Assembly: GCA_902806565.1 (NCBI GenBank)
Contig: CADCXA010000007.1
Coordinates: 310,001-374,000, forward strand
From: Hypoxylon rubiginosum
Lineage: Eukaryota; Ascomycota; Sordariomycetes; Xylariales; Hypoxylaceae
Reading direction: 5' to 3'
DNA: 64,000 bases
In this document: in pieces, positions 1 through 9,962 of the stretch
How the letters are laid out: every line of letters starts with the position of its first letter
Position numbering within the stretch: the first letter of the stretch is position 1
Position numbers and translations under genes: made by a program
Notes under the pieces: generated by a model
Databases searched by the model: none
What the model was told of the DNA's origin: nothing
What the model saw: only the letters and a program-made list of their open reading frames with translations

Positions 1-7
1 TATATAA

Positions 8-298
8 TACCTACAAGACTCTTGGGTAGCTCATTTTAATTCTAGGATTTTATCGTACTACGGCTTCGAAGATGCCGAGGCATTTGTTGCTAGGAATCCA
101 CACCAAAAGGCTTAGGTAGAAGCTACTCGTCGGGATTCCAAACATCCCGACGAGTACATCATCGATTTGTCTAGACAACGCCGCAATTGTCCGCACTTAT
201 ACAGGTGCGGAGATGGTCTTGTACGACACACAGCCTTTATCTTACCTGTAACACTTGAGGATACTAAGAAAAGAAGAAAAGAGATGTGCGAATATTGA
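8..298 (+). pseudogene. Decayed coding fragment with in-frame TAG
   Basis: One reading frame stays protein-like from the left edge to a TGA at 296-298, broken only by a TAG at 113-115. Before the stop it reads DSWVAHFNSRILSYYGFEDA and onward to RNPHQKA; after it comes VEATRRDSKHPDEYIIDL and a Cys-containing tail ending RRKEMCEY. The composition is balanced and not low-complexity. I do not recognise the family. It could be the last part of a gene that starts left of the window and was broken by one nonsense change, or a real gene in which the TAG lies at a 3' splice site (the bases before GTAGAA read cttag). No start codon is visible. Confidence 0.4.
124..156. repeat. Perfect 13-bp inverted repeat with 7-nt loop
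   Basis: TACTCGTCGGGAT and ATCCCGACGAGTA are exact reverse complements separated by TCCAAAC. A second, shorter hairpin (7-bp arms at 190-196 and 205-211) follows at once. Both lie inside the decayed coding fragment, so they may be chance or a structured RNA segment. Confidence 0.6.
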
Positions 299-567
299 TG
301 ATTTAGGTACGTTACATTATGTCAGCGGCACAAATTTAGTGGAATTCCGTAAGCTTAAATAAGCCACAGGTGTGGCTGAAGTACATGTAGTTCATTGATT
401 GTCAGATTGTCAGATTGTCCCCCACGTCGCAGCCTCAACTCCAGAAGAACGTCTTGAGTGAATTGGAGCTTCAATCATCTCTAGGTCAATTGAAGCTGGC
501 CGTTATAACGTAACCACACAAAACACTTTTTTCAATTAGTGCGCGGCGACCGCCAACCTCTCTCAAG

Positions 568-1081
568 ATGGCTGGCATGGAGCACTACCGTATGTCTACT
601 CCAGAGCTTCCAGGTCGAATTCTAATCGAGGCAATAATGGCTAACATCGATGATAGGCATGGCGTTGGACCCGGCCATCCTCAAACTGGGAAGTACGTCT
701 ATGAACCCCCTATTTTCCACGATGCGATTACGAGTGCGGAGGAGAATATCGGAGAGGCGCGGAGCCGCGAAGGCGCGAAGGCGCGTCTGAGGAGATAAAC
801 GGTCGCTGACTTTCGTCTCGCGATAGATATGACCACGAACCGCCACAAGTTCTTCCGATGGACCCCGAGAACAGCCCGCATCACCTTCATGTACGCCGTC
901 TTCGTACCCGTCATTTTTGGCATCGTCGCCTACAAGACAGATGTGAGCTTTAGCCCCCGCAAGCCGCGCTCCCGGCAGCAGCTGGAAATTTATGTGTGGA
1001 TCGCTAACGAGCAACCGCCACGTATAGGGCAAGTACAACTTCCGAGCCAAGAGGAAGGGAGACTTGGTTGTCGAATACTAA
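568..1081 (+). CDS. Complex I accessory subunit, NDUFB4/B15-like (75 aa, four exons)
   Basis: Small membrane-anchored accessory subunit of mitochondrial NADH:ubiquinone oxidoreductase. Predicted exons are 568-589, 657-692, 827-942 and 1028-1081, all with GT..AG introns and consistent phase, giving 75 residues. Exon 1 encodes MAGMEHY, exon 2 the ALDPAILKLGN segment, exon 3 NRHKFFRWTPRTARITFMYA followed by one hydrophobic segment and YKTD, and exon 4 GKYNFRAKRKGDLVVEY. The NRHxxFRWTPRT-TM-YKT-GKY layout is what I recall for fungal NDUFB4-type proteins. No single open frame covers the gene, and exon 2 is only 36 nt. The call rests on remembered family sequence and was not aligned. Confidence 0.75.
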
Positions 1082-1883
1082 GTCGACACTGGGGATGGAC
1101 AGCAAGAGCTATTGTACATATAATATGGCGCCCGACAATAAATCAACAAGAATTACTGGTCAATGCAAGCGTCCCGGAGCTACGAGGAGGCTTCAAGACT
1201 AATAAGTGAATAATTCCTATACACTCAAGGAAGTAGTCTTTGAACATATATGTGTTCTCGTCGTGCTGCTAGGCTTTTGGCACTTAGGGCTTGTTATTTT
1301 CAAAGTCAAGGCTGGTAGTAGGTACGATTGACGAGTATGCCAATATCTCGAGTTTGATATTATTCTTTGAGCGAGCTTGGCCCCACTATATTGAAAACCC
1401 TCGAGTATTTGGATAACCAACTTGCCAAGTCAGAATTGATGGAACTCCTACGTTGAAGCAATAAACCGGATATTATACTCTGATAATACAACCTGCTATC
1501 TCAAGAGCATGCTCTGCGGACTACTCCATAAACCCTTATTACAATGAAAGTAAACCAAGCCGTAGAAAATAGCGAAGGGTATCTAAAAATAAAAACAGAA
1601 ATTGCCCGCAAAGCGTAGCATAAAAAGGTTCTGTTATCAACTGGCCTCCATTAGTACTTCTAGTATATTGAGTCAGTATAGATACCAATGAAATTGATGG
1701 GCTAGTGATAGTGATTGTAGCTCACTAAAGGTTTAGAATCCATTACTCACTTTGGTATTAAACCAACATAAATCACATTCAAGCATACGCCCTCCAGCAA
1801 TCTCAGGGTTAGGGCCTAGTCCGTGTCTCGTCTTAGCTGGCCTAATGACAATGTCTTTATCTGCAACAGTCGGCCGGGGCGTC
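1082..1883. other. Intergenic, convergent 3' regions
   Basis: This 0.8 kb lies between the stops of the complex I subunit gene and SAP18, which converge. It is AT-rich with many stops in all frames. I saw no RNA gene, repeat or extra exon. Confidence 0.6.
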
Positions 1884-2785
1884 TCAGTATCGGCCTCTTC
1901 CTCCTCTTCCTCGTCCGGCAGCAGCAGGCGGGTCTGGTAATCGCTCTCCTCTCCTCCACTCGCCCATGGGTATTCCACCGCGACTCCCACTGCCCAGCCC
2001 GTTGTTTCTTCCTCTTCCAGGCCTCCCATTCCCATTCTCTCGTTCTCGGTCGCGGTCACGGTCACGATCACGATCACGATCACGGTCACGGTCACGGTCA
2101 CGTTCACGCTCTCGTTCCCGCCCCCCGTATCCACTGCTGGGTGCCCTTCCCACGGCAGCCCTGGACTCGCCGGCTCCCGCACCGCGTCCCATCCGCGCGC
2201 TAGTAGAGGGCGCGACGGACCCGTCCGGCAGCGGGGGCAGGACGGCGCACGAGATGTAGTCGCCGACGACGAACCGGGCGTCGCCCAGGGTCTTCTCGCC
2301 GTCGTTCTCGAGTGTCTTCTCGGCGTCGACGTCGTCGGGGTCGAGGCCCCGGCCGCCGTCCCCGACCACCACGCTGCCCAGCTCCTTGACCATGTACCGC
2401 GCGGTCGTCTGGCCCGAGGCGTTGCTCCGCGTGTCGGGGAAGAGGAGGCGGAAGGCGAGGCGGGTGCCGATGGCCGGGTCGGGCAGCAGGCCGGGCTTCG
2501 CGGCGGCGATGATGTAGCTCAGCTCCTTCAGGTTGCAGTCGGGCCAGGTGTGAATCGTTATGTGCGGCGGGAGGGGGAACGTGATGAACTCGTCGGGTCT
2601 GGAAAGTTATCTTCTTAGCCACGTGCTTGTATCTGCATATTCACATACTAGTAATTCCTAATCCCGAACCCGAGCCTTGTCTCGGGAGAGAAGAGATGGT
2701 GCTTATTATGGCTTGCTTACCTGTGAAACGCGCCGGTTCGATAAAACAGCCGCAGCATGAAGGGTGGTGTAGCGTGACGATCCAT
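1884..2785 (-). CDS. SAP18: SAP18, Sin3/ASAP-associated polypeptide
   Basis: Ubiquitin-fold protein that joins Sin3 histone deacetylase complexes and the ASAP/PSAP splicing complexes. Exon 1 is 2785-2721 (MDRHATPPFMLRLFYRTGAF) and exon 2 is 2598-1884, for 259 aa. The core (about residues 8-145) shows PDEFITFPLPPHITIHTWPD, LLFPDTRSNASGQTTARYM and GDYISCAVLPPLPDGSVAP, all family hallmarks. The fungal C-terminal tail is an unusually long Arg-Asp/Arg-Glu dipeptide run (about 12 units) followed by Gly/Arg-rich sequence ending RGRGGRGRY. The start is the only ATG that gives the MDR-FMLRLFYR N-terminus. The gene is head to head with PRP18. Confidence 0.92.
2041..2112. repeat. Hexanucleotide repeat coding for (Arg-Asp)n in SAP18
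   Basis: Repeats of cggtca/cgatca type run without a break and are read on the minus strand as Arg-Asp and Arg-Glu pairs. The array is in frame with SAP18, so length changes by six bases would keep the frame. Confidence 0.8.
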
Positions 2786-3456
2786 GGCGATGTATCACTT
2801 CCCCGAGTTACAAGCACCTTCGCAGAGGAGAAGAGCCAAATATCGACAACTCAAATCATGTTGCTACTGGGAGAACCGGCTAGTATTAAGATTTCCGAGG
2901 GAAGTAGCTGAAATATGGGAAAGAGGGAAATAAGGAAAGGGGGTTATGTTATAAGTAAGGTGGAGGTTCGAACATTCATACGTTGCCCGGTTCGAGGCTT
3001 CAAATGCGATCGGCATGCCACATGTTTGGCGCAAGCGGACTCGGGAGCTTGCGCAAAGCTTCACCGATAAGATTAAGAACCAGGGGTTTAAGAAGGGCAT
3101 AAGGGGCTCCACCTGCCACCTAAGGTACCCTGAAAGTCTGGGCACTTTTAGGGCTGGTTTTAATGGTTTTAATGATGTAACCAAGTAACGTGTCGGTGCT
3201 ATCCGCTATAATCTTCCGACCGGCACCCCTCTGCCCTCTTAGCGTACTTCTTTAGTACTGCGGCTCCCGAACCGTTTCTGCATTTAATTCATCATATCAC
3301 CAACTTCACCGTAACCTTAGGTACCTCATTACTTAAGTGACACAACTATTTCTAGCAGACGATCTCCCCCACGTCTTGGGTTATTGTATACACCACTGCG
3401 TAATAATCTCGGCACTCTGTAAAAACAACAACAATAACAACAGCACCGCCGCTACG
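2786..3456. promoter_or_regulatory. Shared divergent promoter of SAP18 and PRP18
   Basis: The 671 bp between two start codons facing away from each other must hold both promoters. I saw no other gene in it. An A/C-rich leader (aacaacaacaataacaac type) precedes the PRP18 start. Confidence 0.6.
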
Positions 3457-4569
3457 ATGGATTTCGCAGCCCTCATGTCGAAAGAAATCGCCAAGGCGAA
3501 GAAACCCACCGACGAATCATCATCATCAGCCACTACAGCAGCCACCAAGAAGTACATGCGACGGTCCGAGGTCGAAGCCCAGCGCGAAGCCGCCTACCGA
3601 GCCGAACAAAAAGCTCTAGAAGAAAAACGGGCGGCCAAGGTAGCCGAGAAGCGCAAGCGCGAGGAGGAGGCCGCGGAGGAGGCCCGGACGCGCGAGGACA
3701 AGCGGCGGCGGCTGGAAGAGGAGACGCGGCGGCGGCGGCAGGAGCAGGCCGCCGAGGAGGAGCGGCTACGCCGGAAGCGGCTCGGCCTACCCGAGCTACC
3801 AAAGGAAGACAGCACCGAAAACGGCAGCCGGGAGGGCAGCGCGGACGGCGAATACGACGACATACCCGAGGAGCAGCTGGTGGCCAAGCTGCGGGAGCTC
3901 GGCCACCCGGCCACGCTGTTCGGGGAGACGCGGCGCGCGCGGCTGCGGCGGTACCGCCGGCTGACGACGGTGGTGACGGCGGGGCCGATCCCGACGACCC
4001 TCGAGCCGGTCGACGAGCGGGACATGAAGGTGGACGCGTCGGCGATACCGCATGACCGCGCGGGCCGCGCGTACCTGTTCCGGCAGCTGGCGTCGTACTT
4101 CACGATGGTGCTGCGGGAGTGGGAAGCGGCTCTGGCGCGCGAGGAGCGGTTACGTAGCGACAACAGCGACAACAACAACGGACACACGTTCGCCAGCAAG
4201 GCGGCCATCAGCGCCATGGTGTCGAGCCGCGACAACATGGCGCCGCTGTACCGCAAGTTCGAGAAGGGCGAGCTCGACGACGACATCCTGCAGCCCGTCG
4301 TCGAGATCGTCCAGGCCGCCCAGGAGCGCCGCTACGTCGACGCCAACGACGGCTACCTGCGCCTCAGCATCGGCAAGGCCGCCTGGCCCATCGGCGTCAC
4401 CATGGTCGGCATCCACGAGCGCAGCGCCAGAGAGAAGCTGCACGACGGCGAGCGGGGCCACATCATGAGCGACGAGGTCACGCGCAAGTACCTGCAGAGC
4501 ATCAAGAGGTGTCTCACCTTCGCCCAGGTGCGCTGGCCGCCCGAGGATATCAGACAGCTGATGGGATGA
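3457..4569 (+). CDS. PRP18: Pre-mRNA splicing factor Prp18
   Basis: Second-step spliceosome factor that works with Slu7 in 3' splice-site joining, in the nucleus. It is a single exon of 370 aa. Residues 1-20 (MDFAALMSKEIAKAKK) match the family N-terminus. A charged Arg/Glu-rich coiled-coil segment spans about 45-115. A PSP-type helix follows (IPEEQLVAKLRELGHPATLF, then GETRRARLRRYRRL). The Prp18 domain fills the C-terminal half, including REWEAAL, PLYRKFEKGELDDDIL, YLRLSIGKAAWPIGVTMVGI and ERSAREKL. Frame is open 120 nt upstream of the chosen ATG, but the upstream in-frame Met gives non-family sequence with an Asn run. From about 3650 on, codon third positions are strongly G/C. Confidence 0.93.
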   Translation: MDFAALMSKEIAKAKKPTDESSSSATTAATKKYMRRSEVEAQREAAYRAEQKALEEKRAAKVAEKRKREEEAAEEARTREDKRRRLEEETRRRRQEQAAEEERLRRKRLGLPELPKEDSTENGSREGSADGEYDDIPEEQLVAKLRELGHPATLFGETRRARLRRYRRLTTVVTAGPIPTTLEPVDERDMKVDASAIPHDRAGRAYLFRQLASYFTMVLREWEAALAREERLRSDNSDNNNGHTFASKAAISAMVSSRDNMAPLYRKFEKGELDDDILQPVVEIVQAAQERRYVDANDGYLRLSIGKAAWPIGVTMVGIHERSAREKLHDGERGHIMSDEVTRKYLQSIKRCLTFAQVRWPPEDIRQLMG

Positions 4570-4889
4570 TGGGATAAAACTGGGAAAATGGGAATTGAAA
4601 ATAGAACATATCTAGTTCTGGCCAGTCTAACTAAAGGGGATATTCATTAATGGAATGCCATGCTGAAGCTTGCAAAACGAAGCGATTAACCACCTAGTCC
4701 CTACTCGTAAACCCTCTCCATCCCATGCAAGAAGTTCAATGCAACGTCCGTTACGCCTCTATCCTAGCAAACTCCTCGGTACATTCATAACGTTCGTGTG
4801 TCCATGCGGTGCGTGCTATCAGCTGACAGCATAACACTTTTTCCCCTGAGAAGTCTCATTGCAAATCCTAGCAAACCGGTAATCCGCAG
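4570..4889. other. Intergenic, convergent 3' regions of PRP18 and CSN1
   Basis: Short convergent spacer. I saw no gene or repeat in it. Confidence 0.6.
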
Positions 4890-4997
4890 TCATAGCGACT
4901 TCGTACGCTTACGTTTTGCTTCTGCTTGAATGTCCATCGGCTCATCCTCAGAGTCAGAATCACTTTCGTCCGTCCCTCCGGCTACTGATGTAGCGTT
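4890..4997 (-). other. Open in-frame tail beyond the CSN1 stop codon
   Basis: Directly after the CSN1 TAG (5000-4998) the same frame stays open for 35 codons to a TGA at 4892-4890. It reads NATSVAGGTDESDSDSEDEP, then an MDIQAEA stretch and a basic KRKRTKSL end. An acidic patch followed by a KRKR cluster is typical of a regulated nuclear protein tail, not of random 3' UTR. It may be a readthrough extension or a tail cut off by a recent nonsense change. Confidence 0.5.
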
Positions 4998-6691
4998 CTA
5001 GGCCACCGATTCGCCGGAGGCCGGCTGAGTTCTGCTGTTGTCGTACCAGATGTCGCCGACGCCGGGGAGGGAGCCACTGCCTCCGAGAGCACTTGCCTTA
5101 TGAGAGCCCTTAACCTCAAGGCCGGCCGATGCGAGGCTCATACGTCGAATTCGCTCCAGAGCTTCCTTCTCGTAGTTCTTGGCGGCGTCCAGTGCCTTCT
5201 TCTGCATAGCAGCTCGAGGGTTGACAGAGACGGCGACGAGAAGCTACACCCAAGCATTAGCAACAAAATACGCGAGTCTTCAGCTGGCACATTCCGACTT
5301 ACCCTGTCGATGGTGTTGATTCGCGCATTTAGCGCACCACTCTTGACCATGCTGACGAGCTCCGCTTCGAAGGACTCTCCGGGCTTGGCAAAAGCTGCAC
5401 TCATGGTATCCAGGGTGACGCACGAAAACGGCACGAAATATTGAATGATGCATTTGCTGCGGATCATCGAGAAGAGCGTGGAGACGTGCTTCTGAAGATA
5501 GATGTCGAGGAGGTAATCCGCTCGGTAGGATTCGAGAATCTCCAAGCATGACGAGTATCGTCCGTTGACAAACATCGTGACAGCCTTGCGGACATGCGGC
5601 TCCAGTTCTAGATAGGTTCGGAAGCTAGAATTATCCAACACTCGAGATTGTAATTCTAGTCGGTCCATCGAAGCGAGGGCCAGAATTCCGCCGTACGTGG
5701 CGATGTCGTTCAGGTTGATGATGTTGTTGTACTGCTGGGCGACGGTCGAGTCTCCCGTCTCAAGGAAGCACTTAGCAGCTTCGTAGAATTTGCCAGACCC
5801 AAGCAACGCTATACCCGACACTATCTTGTGGTAAGGTTGATCCGCATTCTGCTGCTCGCTACTCATGTTGATCAAAACTTTGTTGACGTTTCCCGATACG
5901 CCGGCCCAGTCTCCTTTCTGTAGCATGATACTAATAATGTGTTTGCCTACGTCTTGAATATGTGCCTGTGTGCTGGCATCAGGTCGCATTTTGATGTAAG
6001 TCTCGGAAGCTGCGTTCAGATCTCCGATAGACTCAAGGTGTTCGCCTAGATCACGATGTCCTATCTAAGATTAGGCGTCAGCATGATCTTCTCGAAAAAA
6101 ATCTCGATTTGACCAGAAGAAAATCCATACTCGGATGCTCTCTTTGACAAGGTTGTTCTTGTAGCCTTTCAGCTCAGCCTCGAGGCGATGGGTCTCTGCC
6201 TTATTTGCCTTCTCCGTCGCGGTAACCCAAGCTTGATCAAAGATGGCCTCAGGCTCGTTAGGCGCAGCAATTCGAATACATTCCCAAGCATCTCGGTACC
6301 GTTCGATGTCCTTTCCACTCTTGGCTTCGGCGATGGCAGCCTTCAAGGCGTCGACGCACAGAGGCACGGAACACTGGCCGATCAGTAGCAATCGCTCGAA
6401 ACGAGTGCGACCTATATAAGGCAAGTTAGAGGGCTGTCGCTTTGTTGCTTGAAGAATCGAGGAAGGCAATCGATGAGGGCAGGAGTAGTAACCGAGGCAG
6501 ACCGTGCAGGCAACCAGCGAGAGCAGCCGATGTCATGGCTATCAGAGTAACGAACCTTGGTAGTTGGATATGTACAGATCTAGATCGAGCTTCGGGGCAT
6601 CTGTAACAAGCTATAATTAGTCTATGTCTAGGAAGACCAGCTTAGAAGTGGGTGTCGCACCTCTGACGATGATGCCTCCTTGGTTATCCAT
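4998..6691 (-). CDS. CSN1: COP9 signalosome subunit 1 (CSN1/CsnA)
   Basis: PCI-domain subunit of the COP9 signalosome, which removes Nedd8 from cullin-RING ligases. Predicted exons are 6691-6661, 6600-6556, 6411-6131, 6064-5303 and 5243-4998, giving 454 aa to the first stop. Residues 1-30 read MDNQGGIIVRDAPKLDLDLY then ISNYQG. The RPN7-type repeat region includes GRTRFERLLLIGQ, AWVTATEKANKAE, LKGYKNNLVKESIR and GHRDLGEHLESIGDLNAA. The PCI segment includes ATYGGILALASMDR and FVNGRYSSCLEILESYRADY. RPN7 (proteasome lid) is the near relative, but the YISNYQGRTRFERL start and fungal length favour CSN1. The frame continues for 35 codons after the TAG. The gene converges with PRP18. Confidence 0.88.
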
Positions 6692-9430
6692 AGTGGTAAA
6701 GTACGTGAGGAGATGCTGATCGGACGCCATAATGCGGGCACCAAAGTGACGACTGAAATAGATGCTATATCAGACAGCTGTCGCGGTAGGAAGACGATGG
6801 TTTCTATAAGTACCTATGTTACGCGTAAGTATCGTGAGTCGACAATGATGTTATTGACGCCGTAGGCAATAGACAGGGTCCAATCGGCGTGATTGTTATA
6901 GTGGCAGAGAGTTAAAGCTGCATGTTAGTTTTGGCGGGGTAGCTTCTTCTAGTCCCTTATCGAATTACAGCACGAGTACGGTTTATGTAAGTTATTGATT
7001 TATACATAGTAGTGATGCATGTAACAAGGTACGTGGGGTGACGGCTGAAACGGCTGAGTGCTACCTTTGGTACCTCTAAACCTTTGTTGCCTCAGGTATT
7101 ACGTGTATTATGTTCCTTCTTAAGGTGCACAGAGTGAGGTAGTCTTGCTCGACCTCGGCATCAAGCGTCACATATTAGGTATAGAATAAATACAACATAC
7201 GGACGAATATCTTGATATGCAAGCACCTATCATAAGATCTCGAGAGGCTACATATATACCTAGGTACGCATACTACCTAAGGTACGAAGTCAACGGTTAA
7301 CGGTCAACGGTTCCTGTGTAGCATTGTAGCTAAGCACGCTGACACGACAAGTTACCTTATAAGTAGCCAAGAAGTCTGGAAGTGTATCTAAAATGCTAAG
7401 AAGCGGGAAGAGATCCCTAATGTTGATGAGCCGGATCGATATGCAGATCGAAGTAAAATAATCTTGCGATTGGTGGCTACGAGATCCGATTCAGCTCGAC
7501 AGGGTTTCTTCCTTGAACCCACCATCTGAATCTCGAACTTTGATCTGAGTACTTCTCTGAAATGCTGTATACTGCATTGAGTACTGTAGGTTTATATGAG
7601 TTATGAGTGTGGTTTATCTCTATCTTAAACAATGCTGTTTGGTTAGAACTATTCGAGTTTACAGTCACGGCTATAGAAGAAGGCAAGTATAATGACATGC
7701 CATCTCTACAGTTACATAGTACATGTGAAATACATTTCTTGAATAATACAAGATATTCTTTAGCCGGCTGGATGAAGGAGGCCTCTTCGAATATGCACTG
7801 CTCCCCCAAGAATAGATTATCTGAAATGTTGGTAGAAGTACATACTTGTAGTTGAGTGTATTCGCAAACCATGGCTCAAGACTATAGCCCCTATTGTGTA
7901 CTATCGCTAACTCACGATGAATTCCTCCAGTCAGTTGCGTTTTCCTAACGATCGTTGAATGCATTTCTCCCTGTTAGTACAAAATAATAGCTGGGGTGAG
8001 ATCCACGTTTTGATTACTCAGTACGGACAAGAACTGCCAAGCAGGTCTGGCCTCGCACCGTTACGTGACATCCAATCATTGCGTATTCCGATTCACAGGA
8101 GCCTTGTCGGTGGAGAGGGCCAAGACGACGATGTGCCGGATTTCCGAGCTTTAGGTACCTCGACATTCATCATAACTTGATCTTGAAAATATTTTAGTGA
8201 GTTGGTGCAATGGCAGAATATGAGAATATCGTAGGGTTAGAACAAGCCTAGGTTATACCATCCCCTGACGGATATATATTTGTCTCTTCTCTATCGTTTT
8301 TGAACGTTCTCTCCTTTTTCAACCCTTCAAAACTCTCCTGTGTTGTCTGTTGTCTCACATGTTATGGCACAGCGCAGCGGGATTCGCGAGAAATTACTCC
8401 CAATATCCGCTCCATGCCAAGACAACCGTGGGCTCTCCGCGTTCTTATGGTACGTGCTTAGGTGGTGAGACCTTGCAATGGTACCCTGCGGACCCTGACC
8501 TGTAAACGCGATTATGATGTCGTCGACGCGCTAAGGACGCTCCATTGCAGAGGTCCAAAGCTGCGCTCATTCGTCCTTGCCACTATGCTGAAGACGATTC
8601 CTTACGCCACTCCTTGAAACCCGCCTCGAAAATTGGTCCTTAGGTGTGCGCGCTATCGTGTCGAAAAATTCTGGAAATGTTTCTGCCAAGTCTTCTAGAC
8701 ATGCAGCCAGGAGCCTACATGTGGAAAATTTTCGGATGAGAAACACTAACCTTGGGCCATTGGATAATGATCTCACACCGAAGGAAGCCCGAAGAGATAC
8801 TAACGACTCGCTTGTATTTGGACGAGTGTCGGCTCCATTGTGTGTGTACAGGTTTGAATCGTCCAGTCGTTGGCCTTAGACGATGGCATTCTGATGCTGC
8901 ATCCTCCAAGTCCTCCAAGATTACCGGCTCCGGCTACGGCTTGCCTTGACGATTACGAACTCTCTACCAGCCGTCCATGTTTCCACGAGTGAGAACGGAG
9001 GCTCACCTACATGCGTAACTCATAAGAGACGGGATGCTGCTTTTAACTTGAAAGCTAAAAAAGCAAGAAAGCAACTTTATACTATCATGATGTTGACCAT
9101 TTTAGCATTTTAGACTTGGATCGACTTGCAATACACAGTTACCACCTACCAGGATATTAACAAAAGCAAACCTCAGGCTTGTCTAATAGATGTACCTACA
9201 TATATGTACATGTAGGTAAGATGAGAGTTTGTACATTTTGACACTCGACACTCGACTCTTGGATCTCTTGGTAAGATACATTACGATAATATCTTGTAAC
9301 GTTATGCATGACCATGACTTATTACCTGGAAGCGTCTAAGCCGGGGCTTGTCCCGCACACACGCAGACACGCTAATAATCCGCCGCATCTTCGGCCTGAC
9401 TCGATTGACTTAGTACGTCGTATTCGTTGA

Positions 9431-9461
9431 CTGCAGTTGCAGTTGCAGTTGCAGTTGCAGT
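9431..9461. repeat. GCAGTT hexanucleotide microsatellite
   Basis: About five perfect copies of TGCAGT/GCAGTT in tandem in non-coding DNA. Confidence 0.85.
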
Positions 9462-9910
9462 GTACAAGGGGAAAAGCTAAGTTCGGTTGCCCCGCCCTCG
9501 TCACCGGTTCAAAGCGCCCTGAGCGCCCTACATCATTCACCCATCCACTGCCATGGATGGTGAGCAGTAGGCAGAAAGCACCTAAGCACCTAAGGTAGTA
9601 CCTCCTGGTCTAGCTCCCGGGTACCGTTAGGCCGGGTTATTCTCACTACAACACTGATTATTCCCTTTTTTTTCTCTTTTGCTCCCCACTCGAGCCACCA
9701 TGTCTTCTTCTTGAGCGTTCCATCCTCCCCCCCTTGAAATGCCTCTAAGAGTCGAATTAGCTTCAGACTCTTCGCTCGCCGTATTACCTACTCCTTGCTC
9801 TTTGGAAACCAAGGGGGAAGGGTATATTTCTAGTTTCGTGCATCAGATATATGGTTGCTAGGGCTAGTCTTGAAGTAGTTATCGGCTTTTACCTACCATT
9901 CACCAGCTCG

Positions 9911-9962
9911 CCAATTCACCAATTCACCAATTCACCAATTCACCAATTCACCAATTCACCAT
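9911..9962. repeat. 8-bp tandem array (ccaattca)n
   Basis: Six and a fraction near-perfect copies of ccaattca, followed by decayed copies (ccatctca). Each unit contains a CCAAT core, so the array is also a cluster of potential CCAAT-binding sites about 0.8 kb upstream of the Zn2Cys6 gene. Confidence 0.85.

Noticed and set aside
1733..2259. Open frames with (Arg-Ser)n on the plus strand and (Thr-Val)n on the minus strand
   Set aside because: They are other-frame readings of the SAP18 Arg-Asp repeat; SAP18 family sequence fixes the true frame.
3533..4468. Several 85-230 codon frames on both strands over PRP18
   Set aside because: GC-rich third positions remove stops in the other frames. Their composition is Ala/Arg/Ser-only and PRP18 covers the region.
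7477..7872. Minus-strand open frame of 131 codons
   Set aside because: No recognisable sequence, no codon bias, and an equally good frame on the plus strand.
8364..8450. Possible first exon (MAQRSGIREKLLPI) after a T/C-rich promoter-like tract
   Set aside because: Splicing to the next plausible acceptor before 8551 makes an immediate TGA, and no further exon with coding character was found.
9911..9962. CRISPR-like repeat array
   Set aside because: Units are contiguous 8-mers with no spacers and the genome is eukaryotic.
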